DNA from: Heliopora coerulea
Taxonomy: Eukaryota > Cnidaria > Anthozoa > Scleralcyonacea > Helioporidae
Assembly: GCA_030142905.1 (NCBI GenBank)
Contig: JASJOG010000008.1
Location: forward strand, 1,612,001 to 1,676,000
Direction: 5' to 3'
Length of the DNA stretch: 64,000 nt
Shown: piece by piece, positions 35,740-48,300 of the stretch
Layout of the letters: every line of letters starts with the position of its first letter
Position numbering within the stretch: the stretch's first letter is position 1
Translations under genes and position numbers: made by a program
Notes under the pieces: generated by a model
What the model was told of the DNA's origin: nothing
The model's input: the letters and a program-made list of their open reading frames with translations, nothing else
The model's database searches: none

Positions 35740-37940
35740 TCCCCTTAAATACTTGAACACATATATTTACAGCTTAAATTTCTAAATTTAAAGTGGTGGA
35801 AAGACTTGATTTTCACTTCGAGTGTCACTTTCACCTTGGTAGGCCTCTCCTGAGCTGAATTGAATCAAATGAAATACAATAAGGCATCACTAAGGGTCAA
35901 AGGCTTGAAGAATATACAAAAGCTACATGATATTTGTGAAACAAACACATAGCAACCCATTTTGAAAATATGACCAATGTGACGGTATCCATTAAATCAA
36001 CACCAATAACAGTATATTGTTCTTAGATGCTGTAGTTCACCTTTAGCTAATACAAAGTAGGTCGTTTCATCAACACCTAAACACCCTGAAGATGACCACA
36101 TTATCCACATTTCCAAATTTAGAAAAATAACCACATCTCATCAGGTTAGCAGATTACCGGTTTAGCTTTTACAACGTACAAATCGAAAGTGGAAATGGTG
36201 TTGAAGCAGGATTTGAAATAAGTAAAAGATCGCTACTTGTTGACTTAACATTGGAAAGTTCATTTTACAATTATTTGCATAGGTTGGTTTCATATGACGT
36301 CACATTTCACATGTCAATCTGAAAATGAAATGCTAGAGGGGTGCTGCTATCACAGTGGTAGTGCATATATCACTGACATCAACTTGAATTTCGCTAATCC
36401 GAAATATTTTTAATTCAAGTTCAATTTTAGATGGACAACTGTCGGTTGAGAAAATGAGGCTCGTCCAATCAGAACGTGTGTATGACTCGGGTTATGTTAT
36501 GATAGAGCACGGAGACATGGATGACGTTACGAAAACAAAAGAACACCCGTGGTTATATTATAAAACAAATAGAAAAAAGTATTCGTGTCTCCGTACTGTG
36601 ATAGGAACATTTATGTCGCCGTTTCAACTGGCAAAATGCCAGAAAACGTTTGGGTTACGCCTCGTGTTTTTATCAGGCATCTTTCCGGCTGAAATTACGT
36701 CATTCATGTTTTTATCACAGCAAAAAGACACTCAAACAACTTTCTATTTGTTAAATATACATAGGCACAGATGTGCACAGTAAAACTTTTCCTCCCCTAG
36801 TCACCATGCATGCGAGACTCCACGCAAGTCGAGATCATTACCCTCGCACTGCGCCTGGCGTGGTGGGCGAGGGAACAAGACCCAGTTAGTAAGCAACTAG
36901 TTATTTTATCGGGGTTGAAAATGAGACAAAAACATTCTGCTCTTTATTATTTGACATAATTTGACAGCTGTAGGTTCTTTGGGATAACATATAAAAGTAA
37001 ACTTGAACTACGAAGTATAAAAACAACATCGTAAGCTGGGTTAGCTAATTTCATTTGATAGCTAGTTTCAATTTATAACATCTGAGTCCACAAACATAAC
37101 GCCGAAAAAACCGCCAAAGGAAGTTTGCATGCCAGTAAGCACGAGAACCTGGGCCAGAAGGTTCCTTTACGGGAGCGCTACTGATTTACAGCAATGGTAA
37201 TGACCATTCGAGTCATAAACTCCTCTTTGCGAGAGATGAATACAATCCAGATGGTGTTTCCCAAACTGAAAATCTTTGAAGACCTAAAACAAAAACTTTG
37301 TGTGAATAAACAATATTGGTACAGAAAACTAGTACCTAAAATTAACACTAAAGTATATCAATATCTACTGGATGCAAAGTAATTTACTTGATCCGATTTA
37401 ATCGGATTAAGTATTTAAATCAAATCTACTCAAAGTCTCCGATATCAATCTGATAGAGCTTTCCAACATTTGGTTTTCAATTTCACACGATTCGTTTCAA
37501 AAACGTATGTACCAACCCTCAACCACGTCATTCACAAATTGGGTTTGTTTGTTTTTTGGTTTTTTTTGAGAAGAATAAAATTTCACGTATTTCACGTTAA
37601 ATGACCTTACAAATAAGTCAGACGATCTACACCCGCTCGTCAACCATAAATTTTAAGAGAACTTTTTATGAACCCTAGACGAGGAGAGAATCTGTAGTTT
37701 TCCAGCGCAATATCAATATAAGGCGAATGGACCAATCTTGCACAGGTGAAAAGTTTATGGTTATAGTACTGACTGTACTGCTTCCCACAATGATGTCTGA
37801 AAAAATCACAGTGAAAATAAGAAGGGTATTGGCCTTAAATTTAATTCGGTTAGTTGGGTAACAAACATTAGCCAAGTTCGGAGTAAGGGACTGACACTAG
37901 AACAACGTTCGCTCCCTTGACTGACAGTGACGGTGGGAAT
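35740..37940. other. No host gene recognised
   Basis: It contains a second copy of the AACTTGAATTTCGCTAATCC repeat near 36380-36425, with short inverted ends AACTTGAATT/AATTCAAGTT. A plus-strand frame at 36454-36783 looks like repeat translation. No ASCC1 terminal exon was identified. Confidence 0.45.
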
Positions 37941-37952
37941 AGTTGCGCCAAT

Positions 37953-38067
37953 CGATTTCTTGGCATCAAGATCATGAATAATACTACGGAGAGATTAGCG
38001 CCAAAACTACGAAATTTTGGCGCTAACCTCTCCGTAGTTTCATTCATGATCTTGTTGCCAAGAAACG
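37953..38067. repeat. Near-perfect hairpin, about 54-bp arms, 7-base loop
   Basis: The left arm runs from CGATTTCTTGGCATCAAGAT to GAGATTAGCGCCAAAA. The right arm, from TTTTGGCGCTAACCTCTCCG to CAAGAAACG, is its reverse complement with a few mismatches. Only CTACGAA separates them. No coding content. Confidence 0.92.
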
Positions 38068-40967
38068 TTCTGGTCAGAGACTCTGATGAAGAACCACGTT
38101 TACATTTGAAAAAATCGTTTGATGAATGAACGAAGTGGTCGCCTTTAATATTAGCTAGCGGATACTTTCATCAGTCGAAACAGCACATGTTCGTAACCGC
38201 GGATGTACATCTTAGTTTTAGAAGCTCAGAAACATTCTATAAGGATTTGAGTTGACGGACGTCTACCTATCATGTACTTATCGTCTCCCATGCCTGCACA
38301 TGTTCGACACTTATTATGTAAAAAGAGATGTAGTCAGGTCTCAAACCCAAGTAGTTTCCTGTCATTTATCAGCGCTCCACCAACTGTACAATGCAACTGA
38401 GTCATACAAACAAGGCAGCCAAGATTCAGTCACATGAAAGTCAGTTTCAAGTGCTCAGTGGCGAACGTTTCAAACATATTTTCATATTTCAATTAATTAT
38501 TTGGACGAAATATTCTCAATTGAATTCTTAACTCTTCAGAAGAAGGATATCAAGTTCATCAGTGACTGTTGTTCAAAATGTTCGTTAATTCACCAAAAGG
38601 ATCGCAGTGTTGGATTAGCATATTAATGTTTGGACCGCTGGCCGATGACTGCGACATTATTACATCCATTACACATTAAAACAATGCCCTATGAATTTTG
38701 AGGGGGTTTTGAAGATAACATTAAACATCTGATAAGTTTAAACTTAATTTAAACAAGGGGTAAATTATTACATGATACCATCACAGAAAATGGCTACAAC
38801 ATTTAAGGGTGGATGGAAACGTTTGAACGTATAATAAATAATGACGTATAACTAATTAACGTATACTAAATAATGTCTTTCTATATTGTAATTTAACTAG
38901 CTATTGACAATATCTAATTTTAAATTGTTCATATTATTCAACATAAAATAATATATTTATATTGATTTTGTAAATATTTAGATTCATATTTCATAATTGA
39001 ATTTCTACTCATTGTCAATGTTTTACCGATATTTCATATGTTTATATTTATCATGTGTTGATACATACGAAGTATCTTATTTTGAGGCAATAAGTTCATC
39101 AGTGTAAACTGGCAAATGTTACCCTGATTAAATAAAGTTTAATATATAATATGTACAAGAAAACAACTGCAGGATTCTATTTGGGAGATGTGAAATTTAA
39201 CATTATTTCCAAACATGACGATTCCAAATTACTTCAGGCGAGTTATTTGATGTAAATATATGTGAATGCACAACTGCATATATAAAAATAACCCTTTCTC
39301 AGAAAATAATTAGCCTTATAATAAATTGTGAATATTAATGTAATTTAAAAAAAACAACTAAATTAAAACTATTGTATTGTTATCTTGAGACTTCACATGT
39401 TACTATTAAGCAAAAAGTGCGCCCATGTGGCCTTTCGTAGTGTGAAACTGAGGGGGTATTTAAAACAGAGAAAAAGTTTAATGGTAGTACTCTGCCAAAA
39501 AAACGTGAGACCAAAGCACTTGACGTTTCGAGAGAAAGCTTTTTTTCAGTAAAGGGTTTCTAGAAACCATTACCAGCTGAGAATTTCAAGAAACATAAAA
39601 CAAAACACAATCCGAAAACAAAACTCTCGTAAAATCCAAGATTCGGATCAAAAACAAGACGAAAACGTTTACTGTTGTTGTTTTTGATCCGAAACTTAAA
39701 TCAAAGTTACAACAGTAAATGTTGTCATCTTGTTTTTGATCTGAACCTTGGATTTTACGAAATTTTTGTTAAGGGGTGTTTAAAATTCCTAGATATGATG
39801 CTGTCTTTAGGATTTGATTTCCATCACACTGATGGGTAACTCGTTGACTAACCAGTCAAAAAGATAACAACATATACATCAGGCGTTCCTGGAATAGACC
39901 ACTATTATTAAAGTTTAGTGAATTATTTTGAGAGGTTAGAGCAATGAATTTGTGCAGGAATTTAAACACCAAAGTTCATGAAATTTCGAAAGACATAGAT
40001 AACTATACTGGACGTTTGTCAAATATTTCAAAATCATAGGCGAGCTTTAACAAGTGATTATGAACACGTGAGGGTCACTTTTTTGCAAGGGAATTCCATT
40101 TCATCAGTAAATAGTTTTATTTTAGGAGTTACTCACTTGAAGTTGCTGTTCTCTGTGGTGGGTTTTACGAGAAGCCAGGGAGGCCATCACCCGCCATTCA
40201 AACAGTCCGCCAGTTTCATTAAATACTATTTATTTGATTTGCAGCGTTCTTGTATGAAAAAGCTTTTTTCCCTTTTAATAATTCCGCCCCCAAATTTACC
40301 TTGTCCCGCAACTATCTGCCCAAGTCTTAAGACCTTCAACCCCCACCAATTGGTCCGAACGCTTTTTCTCATTTTTTAATGAATCCAAGGTATCGGAATT
40401 TTTCCTTTTTTGATCGGTGTTAAGGCTAAATTGCTGCGACACGTGTCAAAGTCAGTGGAAACAATCAGTAGAATCCTACATTCTGACAAAAACAGGAAAG
40501 GCAAGAAAAATTTGGGCAAAAATCGACTGTGTTGGCATTAAATTGGGGAAATTTTCTCCTCGGAAATTAGAATGAATTACAAAAACATTTTGGCAAATTT
40601 TTCGACTTCTCCAGTCAAAGTGAGAGTGCTACGTCTGTGAACTCAGCTGTTCATAGGCCAAGCGTTTACGATTGCGACGTAACTTTTACTGCTACGAACT
40701 GGGGTAAATTAATTAATCTTCTTACCAAAATGAGAATCGGTCAACTAGGTGCAGTTCTACTAATCATATATCAACTCTTTCCCGCCAAGATCAGAATTCT
40801 ATGATTTTCCTTTCGCAAACGTTATGCAATTTTATTCGTTAGGGTAAAAAATCCTGCCGTGAAAGGGTTAAGCGGAACTCAGATTGTAAGCACACCAGTT
40901 GAAATTAGCGTTGGCTGTCTGAAAGGACGAACACCATTTTAGCAAAAGTCAAAAACACTATACGAAC
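38068..40967. other. AT-rich, no gene recognised; expected place of the last ASCC1 exon
   Basis: 38700-39420 is extremely AT-rich. An inverted-repeat element occupies about 39629-39765. The C-terminal ASCC1 segment after FDAREVIE, about 35 residues in relatives, should lie here on the minus strand, but I could not recognise it. Confidence 0.4.
39629..39765. repeat. Palindromic element, about 50-bp arms
   Basis: The arm TCGTAAAATCCAAGATTCGG...ACAAGACGAAAACGTTTACTGTTGT is mirrored by CAACAGTAAATGTTGTCATC...TTGGATTTTACGA, around a centre that repeats TTTTTGATCCGAA. It resembles a folded MITE. Confidence 0.85.
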
Positions 40968-42336
40968 CTCGATTACTTCTCTTGCATCAAAACTGGTTCG
41001 TCTGTTCAGCCCAGATTTCTGAGTGTTTTTAGTTGATTTTAAGGTTGTAGATTCCTGTTTGTTACTGTCTCTTAATTTTGTATTTATGATCGTAGCGTGT
41101 AGCTTAACTCTTCCATATTCTTCCTTTATCAGTCCCTTCGATGTGAAGTATTTCAATATTGTGTCCGCCAACTTCTGAAGTCTGTTGCAAAAGAAATGAA
41201 AAAAAGGCCCATAACTTTTCCAGATAAATTAAAAGATCTCTTAAACCCTGATGTAGTAAACAAACTGTAAATTTAACATTCTATAACCAACTACAGGTTC
41301 TGCAATGTTTATCCCTAACGGATCTCCAAGGTATGTAACGAGATAAGGCCTAAGTTGGACTGGTAAACTGTGGCTTGACTACCAATAATACCTGCACAAT
41401 ACGAATTAAGGTACACCAAATGGTTTTCCACGTTTGGGTTCCGTAGTCGACGCACGCGAGACTTTGAGAGGCTGGAGGAATGGGTGGAAAAAGAACAGCA
41501 GCCTCCAGGCAAGCGTTTTTAGCCCTTGAATCACAATGTGAAAACAAAAAAATATCCATCGTGTATTTCTGAGAACAAATGACAACGCAAACATCAAGAC
41601 TTCTGGAGAGAAATTTTCCCGTATTGCATGTTATACTTCTATCCGCGCACACGTATTAGTACATTCGAGTTCGCATATGATAAATATTACATAATAAATA
41701 GAAAATTATTTATGTGAGAAACGGCAGTAACAGGTAACCTTAAATTTTTGTTGTTTCTTGCTTTTTGAAATTGCGCTGAAACTTAGAAACTCAGAAAAAC
41801 TGTGATCTAAACTCTGAGCTAAATGGGCGAGAATTGGAATTGATTAGGGTCGAGATTATTTACATCCTCACTATTATGTCATTAAATTTTAGATTATTCA
41901 CCCCTCAAGAATAAGTGACTGGGTTCAGCGTTTACTCATCCTTGGGAGTAAACCTTCGCTCTAGCAGTGGCGTATTTAAAAGTTCAGAGTATGACAGAAC
42001 CAAACTACTAATTGCCTGACTGGAACCGAGATAACTCTGCCCTGTAATCAGTTGAGATGCAGTGAAGCTTCAACAAAAAGAAACCTGGCTAAATGCAACT
42101 CCTACGAGCTAACATCAGAGCCTGGCTAATAGTAAACGACGTGATTTCTAGGACACAAACAAAGCTACCAATGGAATAAACTCTCGTCAAGGGAATTCTG
42201 GCGGTGGACAGATGCCTTAACTACATGCACTAGACAAGTAACCGGCAACCAGAAATCTCGAGTTCGGCTCTCGGCTGAGCTGCTTTTTCTCCACTGAACT
42301 GTTGAATATTTCCGTTTCCGGTAATATATATATGTG

Positions 42337-42385
<49 letters not shown>

Positions 42386-45300
42386 CTGTGTGTGTATGTG
42401 TGTGTGTGTAAGTATTTCATTCGTACGTTTTAGGGACAAGCGCTTTCTTCAGATCATAGCAGCAGGAATGAGAAGAGTAAAATTATGTGGTTGCCGTAAT
42501 ACGGAACGTCTGTCATGGCATAAAGGTTGCAAGGAGTTCATATATAACTAAAAGCACCTTCGAAGTGTTATGCATGTCGGTCAAATACAACGACGAAACG
42601 TAACGAATAAACCGTCAGTGCTTAGTAATCAAAACAACTAATGTCCAACCTGCCGTGTTCACTTGTCTCATACACTTTAGCGTAAAGTACGTCTACTTTA
42701 CTAGGATCATCATTCATGTATTCAACACCTTTCAGATTTATCACTATCGGTTCTTCTCCTACTTGTGGTCTAAAATACCAATAAGGAACGATAATGTCAG
42801 CAACAATCTAAGTAATCTACCACAGAAAGAATATAGAGAGAAAGTAAAACGACAGAGGCAACCACGGTATTGGGAAACACCAGCAGCAGCAGCAGCAACA
42901 ACAACAGCAGTTACAACACAAGCGACAACTGTGCCAAAGGCAGTCCTCCCCAAATCACGAGATTCAACAGAAATTTCGAATCGCTGTATGCAATAATTCT
43001 CAGTAATGCAAGTCACTTCCCTTCGGATAACTTAACAATAGCCCAGAACAAATAGTTCCAGAAGCAAAATAATGAATGAAAATTAAAATTTTTTAGTTGC
43101 AATTCATTCCGCTTACCTTACAACTTCTTCGAAGCATTTCTCTAGCAAAGACCCCGCAGACTCCTAGAAAAATAGATTGAACCCCACAAGAAATCGAGAT
43201 ACACCATATTGTGCTGCTGTCTTATTAAGGTACGTTTATACACTGCAATTATTAGGGCGATTAATTTTTTGTTTTGAACACTCCAGGCGCCGATTTCTCA
43301 TAGGAAGATTAGCTAGGATTAGCAGGATCCAGGATTAATTCAATTTGACGCTTCATTTCGTGATATTTTGATTGATCAGTCGAGTCGAGATTTCACAGTA
43401 TAAAACTTTTGTGCCTTCATTCAAGGCCTGTTCAAGGAAATTCCAACGTTCCTTGGCGTATTCTTATAATTAGTTTGCAAAATGTTCGCTAATCTAGGAT
43501 TAAGGTACGTTAAGCCATCCGTAACTGTCGAAGAATTTAGCTTTTTGCTCCAGTTGAAAGTTAGAGGCTACCCGGACCACTATCGGGATTAGAACTGGAA
43601 CCTGTGTTTACAACAAATCTACATGGAAATTTGTCGGTGACTTTAGGTAGTTGGTCCGAAAGAAACACGCCGCAAAGGGGTTTTTTGCGTCATAATAAAG
43701 GTCTTAGATATTGGGGCTCAGGTGGATGAATACATTTGCATCAGAATCTTGATACCTGTTAGAAAGCACGGTGGTTTGACTTACCACTTCACTCTCAGTC
43801 AACAGCGTCATCACCCCAATGGTGAGGTGAAGTTTTTGTGGGATGGTAAAAATGCTTGCATCAATTCCTTTGGACTACAAGAACACGAAAAATCGAATAA
43901 GAGCTGGTAATATTAACTTATGCAAGACGACTAACCCTCTTCTGTTCCATGGTTGAGCTTCTTTTCCAGTCTTTATGCAAGACAGCACCACACAGACCTT
44001 CAGGCAAGGAGGACCTCTTGAAAGAATTTAGTCGGACAAAATCAACTAGTTGACCTGACATATGCAATTCCGGGACAATATTTACCGTTTACTTTTTACT
44101 ACGCAGTTGAATTTCACGTTAAAAGTATTTCAATCGCGTTTATAAAACCAGTAGTGCTTACGTAATATGAATTCAAGTAGAAAGTGAATGAAGATTCAAA
44201 TAAAAATACATGACACAAAAGTTACGCTTTTTGTTGTGGCACTAGAAACAGTTATTAGTTAAAAGCTGGGTAGATCCTGCTTGAAAGATTTAATTGAGAT
44301 ACCCGTACCCCTTCACAGCAGGATGTCTTCCTTTGACGAGCAAAACCATCTGGGGTCAGCCGGAGTAAAATAATAAAAAGCAGATCGTACCATGAAAGTG
44401 TTAAGCTTTTTGTTCACACGATCCCGGCTAACCCAACTAAGTTTTGACAACCTAAAAGTAATGTTACTTGTAACAATTTATTTTTTTTGAAAACTACTTT
44501 TAACACAACGAATGTTGCCCGGTACTAAATTGACGCGTTTAACACGCCATTCGTGAATGATTTTCAGGCCTAGTCTACAAGCTGTGTCGTGCCAAGCCAT
44601 GCTAGCGCTGGTACGGTCCTGCACAGCTTATAAAGTGAGTGTTTAACTCTATCGATCTAATCAGTTCCGCACGAGCTCAGCTAAGCTGTAAATCAGCTTA
44701 TGAACTAAGTTGAAGGTGAGCTGTGTCATGCTGACACGCAACTCTGCAGTGCATCTTGAGGATCGCAAGTTTGGCGTCCTTTCTTGTGCTTTTGGAAGGA
44801 TTACAGGCACAGAACAGCACGGCACGGCACTGCTTTATGAACCAAAGGCATGACGAAGAGTTTTGAAAAAAATATGCCGAAACGGCACAGCTTATAAATA
44901 GGCCTGAATTAACTTTTATGGTGGCGACAGGTTGTAGGAAAAAGCGTCTTCAAAAAGTATTGTTACATGTAACGTCACCTAAACAAGACATGAATAAACA
45001 TTTTTTATAGATTCATTTTTACTCTTTCACGGCGGCACAAGACGTCTGTCTAATTAATAATTATTATTCGTCAAGTAAAAGAGAGAGCTTCCGTCGGTAA
45101 AGAGTTAACCACACTCTTCAGGGGTGGACCTAAGATTTTTTTCACCTTAGGCAAATTTTAAAAAGCCACAAATCAGGGAGGTGAATGACCCTCACCCCCT
45201 AATCTAACAGAAATTAGCCTTTGCTGTTTCGCTCAATTTCAGAGCTCATCAGCATGCAAAGGAATTTTACTGCCACCACAAATTTGATCTCCGTATTGAC

Positions 45301-48300
45301 CAACTTTCGAAACCAACTAATAAGTGTAGCCAATCAGAGACCCTAAGACCAATCTAAGTTCAGGCAAAACTTAGGCAAAACTTCGGCAAACCAATCACTT
45401 CCCACGATAAAGGCACTCGAAGCAATTCAGCCAATCACAAGGATTGATACAAGCACCAACTTAGGCATGTGAGTAATCTAACACCAATGTCGGCCTGATC
45501 GTCTGAGAGAGGAGGAGCCGATGAAATATGATTGAAATTTAATTCGATGTTTGTTAATCTTACCGCAAATGACTTGCTACTGCAATGCACGTAAATGCTT
45601 CTTGGCCAGACAGCGAAGTAGCAGATACGGACATTTTGACGACGACGAGTCGAACATGCCATTTTGAGAATCAAAATCGCTTTGATCGGTCGTAAGTCAC
45701 CTTAGGTAGCTGTCTTATTTGCCTAATCCTAAAGCCGTGCCTGCTTTTACTATTGTGCAAGCAAGGTCTTAAGTATAATATTGAAAGCTCGAGCAAAATT
45801 GTAACAGACAGTCAGATAGGGGAGCCCGGGTCCCAAAGCCCCCCCCCCCTCCCTATATCCGCCTCTAAATACTTTCCCTATTCCAACCTCACACCCAGTT
45901 AATAGGCAATGTAATTTGGTGGTTCAAGCAGTGGGTTGCGGTTGACTACGGTCAACGGAGTAAGCTCCAAAACTCTTTTGACTGTTAGCATCACTTTTTG
46001 TTGTTTTTTTCCTTGTGTCATTTTTTTTTCTTATTTATTTTATCTTATTTGTTATATATATTTTTATATAATACCTGGATATACATATATAATGTAGAAT
46101 TCATAAAGTATTCACGAGGACAACACAAAGAAAAGTCATAACTGTGTCCTGTCTTTATACTTGGTAAAGACAGATGTAGCTTTACATGTGAAGAAGTTAA
46201 TTTCTGACTTGGAAAACATAAACTTCCAAACTTTCTTTGTGAATGAGTGTATTAAGAGGTTCATTTTATAAGACACCTAAAAAACTCACAGTTTGTACTT
46301 TATTGGATCTAAAACACGTGGCTATCACCTCATTTTAAATTCTGATAAGGCACTCCTGTTCTGTTTTTTTTTTAAAAAAAAATATGTGCCTGGATTAGAA
46401 TCTGCAGACGTACGTTTCGCTGTGCTGCAGCTCACCAGTGCTGCTCGGAACGAACTTGGGTTGATAAGGGACCAGAGTGCTCAAACCGCCACTTGAGCGT
46501 TGGGCATTGCTTAACGCTATTGGTTATCCTTATTATATATCCGTAGAGTGCTCAACAACATCGAAATGTGGGAGCGTATATATGTTCAATCTGCAGAAGT
46601 ACGTTTCGCTTTACTACAGCTCATCAGTGCAGCTCGGAACGAACTTGGATTAATAATAGACCAGAGTGCTCAAACCGCTACTCGAGCGGTGGGCATTGCT
46701 TAACGCTATCGGTTATTCTTATATATTCGTAGAGTAGCAGTTTGAGCACTCTGGTCAGTGGGTTATGTCTGTAAAGTACTATTGACAGAATGAGTGGCCA
46801 TTCTATATTGCATATACAGACAAGAAGCAAAGCCAAGTGTCTTTAATATATCCTGATACAGAACGGATATGAACTTTGTAAATTACTTCTAAAACATTCT
46901 AAGTCAAGTTAGAAAGATACTAGAAAGTTTCTAAACCATTCAAAGAATAAAAAGAAACCAGTTGTGCTGCAAAAACTTCCATGCAGAAGGCAACAACAGC
47001 ATCTACAAATGTGATACAGAACTGCAATATAAAATGCCATGCCCAACAAACTGTGCAAAGTATTGCCATATATAACCATTTGTGAGCTCTGACTGGTTGC
47101 CATGCACTGCATGAGACAATGCTTTAATATTTAAGCATGGATATTAAAGCATGGTTAAGTCATTAGAAGAGCTAGTGTTTGTAACCATGTTATTGCAAAA
47201 ATGTGTTTAAGTTAAATGAGAATGTAAATATCTGAAAAGTTGTGAACTCAAAGCCTAATATCCACGACCAGCCAACAGTTTCAAAAAGTAAAAGACAAAA
47301 CATATTCCAAAAAACAGTGTCATCTTGTAAACTCAAGATTTGAGTTATATAAGAGACGAAAGTGAAATGGTAATATTTTGATTTTATTACAAAATCATCT
47401 TGGCCTGAAGATGATTTTGAAATAAAATCGAAATATTACCATTTCACTTTCATCTCTTATATAACTTGAATCTTGAGTTTACAAGATGACACTGTTTTTC
47501 GAAATATGTTTTGTCTTTTACAAAGCCTAATATCTCGTCATGATTTATTTTCACGTTGAAGTTGAACTTTAAAACTTAAATTTAAACACTTTCTTTTCAT
47601 GTTTTATCAAGATCCAGTACCATTTATTCATAAATAAGAAACTCAACATTAGTTACTGTGATCTGCTTCACCTGGAGCAATATTCAATATCTTATTTCTT
47701 GTTAATGAACTTGTGGAATAATTCCCAATGACTAATTTATGTGAGTGTTTTAACCAATAACTTGAAAACATGAAAAGTCACCTACAGTATTCTTTACTCA
47801 AGCAACAACAGGTATAACAAAAGTAGCAAAGCATGAAAGTGAGACATTTGTTAGTCAGATACATCCCATCCATATTTTGTTATTTTTTTTTTTCTAAAAC
47901 TTGCATACCTGTACAGTACATGTTAATGTTACATGGTCTTTGCAGCGATGATGGGTGACACATGGTTACATTCTTATTCAACAAATAATAATCAGTATGG
48001 TGAAAAGAAGTATTTAGTCTATTAATTTAAAATTTCAATTATTTTTCAACTACTTCCAAACCTGTTTACATGTTTCCAGGGCCATCCTTTTAAATTCCTC
48101 AAGACGTTTGATCATTTCTTCACTAAATAATGGGAAGGAGAGGAAATGTGTAGGTGGAATTCTAAGTCTTGATGATTCTACAATCAGTTCAATTCGATGC
48201 CTGCATGATGATACTCCTTTCTTACTTGCACCAGATATTACTAAACAAAGACAGATGACATGCACAAAGCCTTAAATTACTACATAAACTATGGGATAAC

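Noticed and set aside
40905..40967. Continuation of the ASCC1 exon past 40968 into VRIVFLTFAKMVF
   Set aside because: The conserved frame ends at FDAREVIE at a possible GTTCGT donor; the read-through part does not resemble ASCC1, though the true last exon was not found.
42217..42551. Open frames of Thr-His and Cys-Val repeats
   Set aside because: They are translations of the (TG)n microsatellite on both strands.
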